From assembly GCA_934725855.1 (NCBI GenBank), contig CAKVCL010000059.1:1-8451 (forward strand): a DNA stretch of 8,451 bases. Direction: 5' to 3'. The stretch comes from an uncultured Cellulosilyticum sp. (lineage in GTDB: Bacteria; Bacillota; Clostridia; Lachnospirales; Cellulosilyticaceae). The notes beneath the pieces were generated by a model that was given only the letters and a program-made list of their open reading frames with translations, had not been told where the DNA came from and did no database searches. The translations under genes were made by a program, and so were the position numbers. Positions 6,562 through 8,451 of the stretch are shown one piece after another. Position 1 is the stretch's first letter. Each line of letters opens with the position of its first letter.

Positions 6562-6578
6562 GGGGAGGACCTCTCCCC
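6562..6578 (-). terminator. GC-rich hairpin just after int
   Basis: GGGGAG (6562-6567) and CTCCCC (6573-6578) form a 6-bp stem with a five-base loop, beginning eight bases beyond the int stop on the minus strand. It is followed by ATTTAAGC rather than a T run, so it would be a weak terminator alone; the palindrome at 6481-6506 may finish the job. Confidence 0.4.
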
Positions 6579-6586
6579 CTATTGAC

Positions 6587-7897
6587 TTAAAATATCTTGC
6601 TAAAGGAAGCAACGCTTTCTATTTGCGAGGCAAGATCTTTTTTACATTGCTCAAGATATGCTTCAGGTATGCCTTTAACGAGAGTTTTAAACTCATTAGG
6701 TAAAAGAGTATAGATAAAGTAATTCCATAATCTCATCACTCCCATACGTTCTCTTAGGTAATCATGCTTGTTATATACATTTACAAGGCTAGATTCCCTA
6801 ACATGAGATAGAACATATTCAGCTATAGTTTCTGGAACACCAATTTTAGCCATCCAAGTGCGAGCTGATTTTCTAATGCCGTGCATAGTTACTTCTTTTT
6901 GAGTGCAGTTTGTTACAGCCTCTTGAAGTTGAACTAATCGTATAGGCTTGTGCATAGAGCTTTTAGCAAAAAACACGTACTCACTTTGGATTTCATAAGC
7001 ATCACAATGATTTTTCCAAAAGTTAAGCAACTGTTCCATGAATACAGTAAGAGGAATATCAAAATCTCTACTCATTTTCATGTAGTAGTATGCAGGTACA
7101 TGAATAACTTTGTTTTCAAAATCAATCCAAGCCCACTGCATTGCAATAAGAGAGCCTATTCTTAAACAAGTAAAAGCAAGCATTAAGAACACAACTCTGT
7201 GCATGATCTGCTCATGTTTAAGTTTGTTAAAGAATTTATCCCCTAAATCTTCAGCTTGAACCCATGCATAGCCTATTACTTTAGGTTTTCTGTATTTCTG
7301 AGAGATTAAACCATGAGAATTAAGCATGTTAGAGCATGGATTTGAAGGAATGACACCATCGACAACCGCACTATTTAAGCATTGATTCATAGCTCTGATG
7401 GCATTGTATTTAGCACCTTGGCTCTTATCACTTGAGGATAAGATCTTATCTACAATAGTAGGTGTGATCCTATCAATCTTATAATTTGATAGACCTGCTA
7501 AAACCTTAATTGAGGATTTTAAAGTGCTATATCTTTTGTTGTTCTTGTGAGTGTTTTCACTATTGGGATCACAGATAAAGAACTTAAGCCACTCTTGAGA
7601 GTATTCAGCAAAAGTAGGAGCCGAGCTTATATCAGCGATCTTTTTCTCTTTTTGCTGCAATACTATTTTTCTAGCTTTTTCACGAGCTTCTTTTAAAGAT
7701 ACATCATGGTATCTGCCTAATGCCTTCAATTTACTTCCACGATTTTCATATACACGGATGTAAAAAGAAGAAAGACCAGATGGGAGCACATCCACAAATA
7801 GACTGTCACCACAGTTAATTTTCTTGCGCTTGCCAGCTAGAATTGCAAGTTGGACCTCTTTATCCAGCTGTTTTACAGTTATTAGGGCTTTTTTCAT
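6587..7897 (-). CDS. P4-type tyrosine recombinase (integrase)
   Basis: This enzyme cuts and rejoins DNA at attachment sites to insert and excise the element. The 436 residues show an N-terminal arm-binding domain (about 1-90, FVDVLPSGLSSFYIRVY and GRYHDVSLKEAREKA, like DUF4102), a core-binding SAM-like domain (about 94-195, TFAEYSQEWL) and a catalytic domain (about 210-395). The catalytic set is complete: Arg246 (TCLRIGSL), Lys274 (YMKMSRDF), His339 and Arg342 (MHGIRKSA), His365 (LSHVRESS) and nucleophile Tyr375 (VNVYNKHDYL). A 40-residue tail follows. ATG 7897 overlaps the stop of the upstream gene in TAATG, so the two are probably translated together; its own ribosome site is weak. Length is typical of island and P4-like integrases. 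The attachment sites are not identified and at least one must lie outside the window. Confidence 0.95.
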   Translation of the reverse strand: MKKALITVKQLDKEVQLAILAGKRKKINCGDSLFVDVLPSGLSSFYIRVYENRGSKLKALGRYHDVSLKEAREKARKIVLQQKEKKIADISSAPTFAEYSQEWLKFFICDPNSENTHKNNKRYSTLKSSIKVLAGLSNYKIDRITPTIVDKILSSSDKSQGAKYNAIRAMNQCLNSAVVDGVIPSNPCSNMLNSHGLISQKYRKPKVIGYAWVQAEDLGDKFFNKLKHEQIMHRVVFLMLAFTCLRIGSLIAMQWAWIDFENKVIHVPAYYYMKMSRDFDIPLTVFMEQLLNFWKNHCDAYEIQSEYVFFAKSSMHKPIRLVQLQEAVTNCTQKEVTMHGIRKSARTWMAKIGVPETIAEYVLSHVRESSLVNVYNKHDYLRERMGVMRLWNYFIYTLLPNEFKTLVKGIPEAYLEQCKKDLASQIESVASFSKIF

Positions 7898-8337
7898 TAT
7901 GCAACTTCTACACTAGGCTTTTGAAACTGAGAATACTTCATCTCTAAAGCTCTTTTATGATTTGGAGTTGTTGCATGCTCTTGAATAAAATCCAAAATAG
8001 CTGCATCACTTTCATTCTTTGAGATCTTCTCATGGAGAATTTCAAATGATGTATGCCCACTAACAAAGATACTGCTAGGTGATTTACCTGCTTTATTGGT
8101 GGTTGTAATGATGCTGCAAGCTAACTTTGTAATTAAATCCTCTGTTATTCCCTGCGCTTTTAAGCACTTTTCACCTGCTTTTACTATGTCTGAAAATGAG
8201 TAGTGATGCTTAGAGGTAGGATTAAAAAACACTGCTTTTAATCTATCTTTGCAATCTTCAAACTTGAATTTGAAATCAACATTAGTTCTTGCACATAGCT
8301 GCTTAGCAGATTCAAAAAACAACTTTTCAATAAACAA
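7897..8337 (-). CDS. Unrecognised small protein co-transcribed with the integrase
   Basis: The 146-residue product, mostly helical and soluble, is not a family I recognise. It is not a typical excisionase by size or motif. It ends KPSVEVA and its TAA overlaps the integrase ATG (TAATG at 7895-7899), so a role tied to integration or its control is likely but unproven. The start is uncertain: TTG 8337 is the only usual start codon in frame and has no good ribosome site, yet the frame stays open and protein-like upstream (NGGKHLSKLRKSQRAY) to a TGA at 8392-8394. A neighbouring frame, shifted by one base, is also open from the window edge to TAA at 8387-8389. The gene may thus be longer and broken by a one-base change. 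Confidence refers to a real gene being present, not to its start. Confidence 0.65.
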   Translation of the reverse strand: MFIEKLFFESAKQLCARTNVDFKFKFEDCKDRLKAVFFNPTSKHHYSFSDIVKAGEKCLKAQGITEDLITKLACSIITTTNKAGKSPSSIFVSGHTSFEILHEKISKNESDAAILDFIQEHATTPNHKRALEMKYSQFQKPSVEVA

Positions 8338-8451
8338 AACATAAGCTCGTTGAGACTTGCGTAATTTACTTAAGTGTTTACCGCCATTAAATCAGCCAGT
8401 GTCCGACAACTTTCAGCCAGCTGATCTTTTTTTCTACTCCGTCAGCTTTTC
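8338..8451 (-). other. Upstream end of the integrase operon, possibly coding in two frames
   Basis: This stretch has no free-standing gene. On the minus strand 8449-8387 reads as 20 codons ending ISWLKVVGHWLI and a TAA; 8391-8338 reads in the next frame into the gene at 8337. TCAGCCAG occurs as a direct repeat at 8392-8399 and 8413-8420, 21 bp apart, which could be an operator or attachment arm site. A CAGCTG palindrome lies at 8417-8422. Confidence 0.4.

Larger units (their letters stand above)
6228..6586 (+). other. Probable origin of transfer (oriT), MOBP/RP4-like nic at 6386-6397
   Basis: CCTATCCTGCCC at 6386-6397 is identical to 12 bases of the RP4 nic region, where the relaxase cuts after ATCCTG; the cut here would fall between 6394 and 6395. 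Inverted repeats lie 5' of it (6262-6277, 6305-6330, 6357-6376) and the MobC gene begins next to it. Cutting the + strand would send the integrase side in first and mobC last, as usual for mobilizable elements. No relaxase is encoded in the window. The RP4 sequence is from memory; nicking has not been shown. Confidence 0.68.

Noticed and set aside
6950..7165. Plus-strand open frame inside the integrase gene
   Set aside because: The minus strand carries the full integrase catalytic set here.

Overview
The window looks like AT-rich DNA from a gammaproteobacterium. The best taxonomic clue is an alkaline phosphatase very close to enterobacterial PhoA, set in DNA that is otherwise poor in GC. Low-GC lineages such as Succinivibrionaceae would fit, but I cannot place the genus. 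The left end (1-1943) reads as ordinary chromosome: the C-terminal remnant of a sodium:neurotransmitter-symporter-family protein, a long inverted repeat, the phosphatase gene and its clear intrinsic terminator.

From about 1944 onward the content is that of a mobile or plasmid-derived element. A gene-free, very AT-rich stretch (1944-2792) carries three iteron-like repeats at 22-23 bp spacing and two DnaA-box matches, which resembles a plasmid replication origin, but no replication initiator gene is present. Next comes a gene on the + strand (2793-4675) for a protein of seven zinc-ribbon repeats around a Vsr/PD-(D/E)XK-like nuclease domain. Its first repeat is split between two frames at a run of nine A. 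It ends exactly where a convergent gene for a one-pass membrane protein ends (4676-5488), with no base between the two stop codons.

On the minus strand lies mobC (5631-6227), a relaxosome DNA-binding protein. The 359 bases upstream of it (6228-6586) hold a likely origin of transfer: a 12-base match to the RP4-type nic region, inverted repeats on its 5' side, and three related GGGCnnGCCC palindromes, one of them a perfect 26-bp palindrome. No relaxase gene is present, so the element would depend on a relaxase supplied elsewhere. Still on the minus strand, a P4-type tyrosine integrase (6587-7897) is translationally coupled through TAATG to an unrecognised gene (7897-8337), whose reading frame seems to continue upstream of its apparent start.

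Taken together this looks like an integrated, mobilizable element or integrated plasmid: integrase for insertion and excision, oriT plus MobC for transfer in trans, a possible oriV remnant, and a two-gene cargo (zinc-ribbon nuclease and membrane protein) that could act against foreign DNA. The cargo's role is inference; the oriT, the palindromes, the split repeat and the zero-gap convergence are directly visible.
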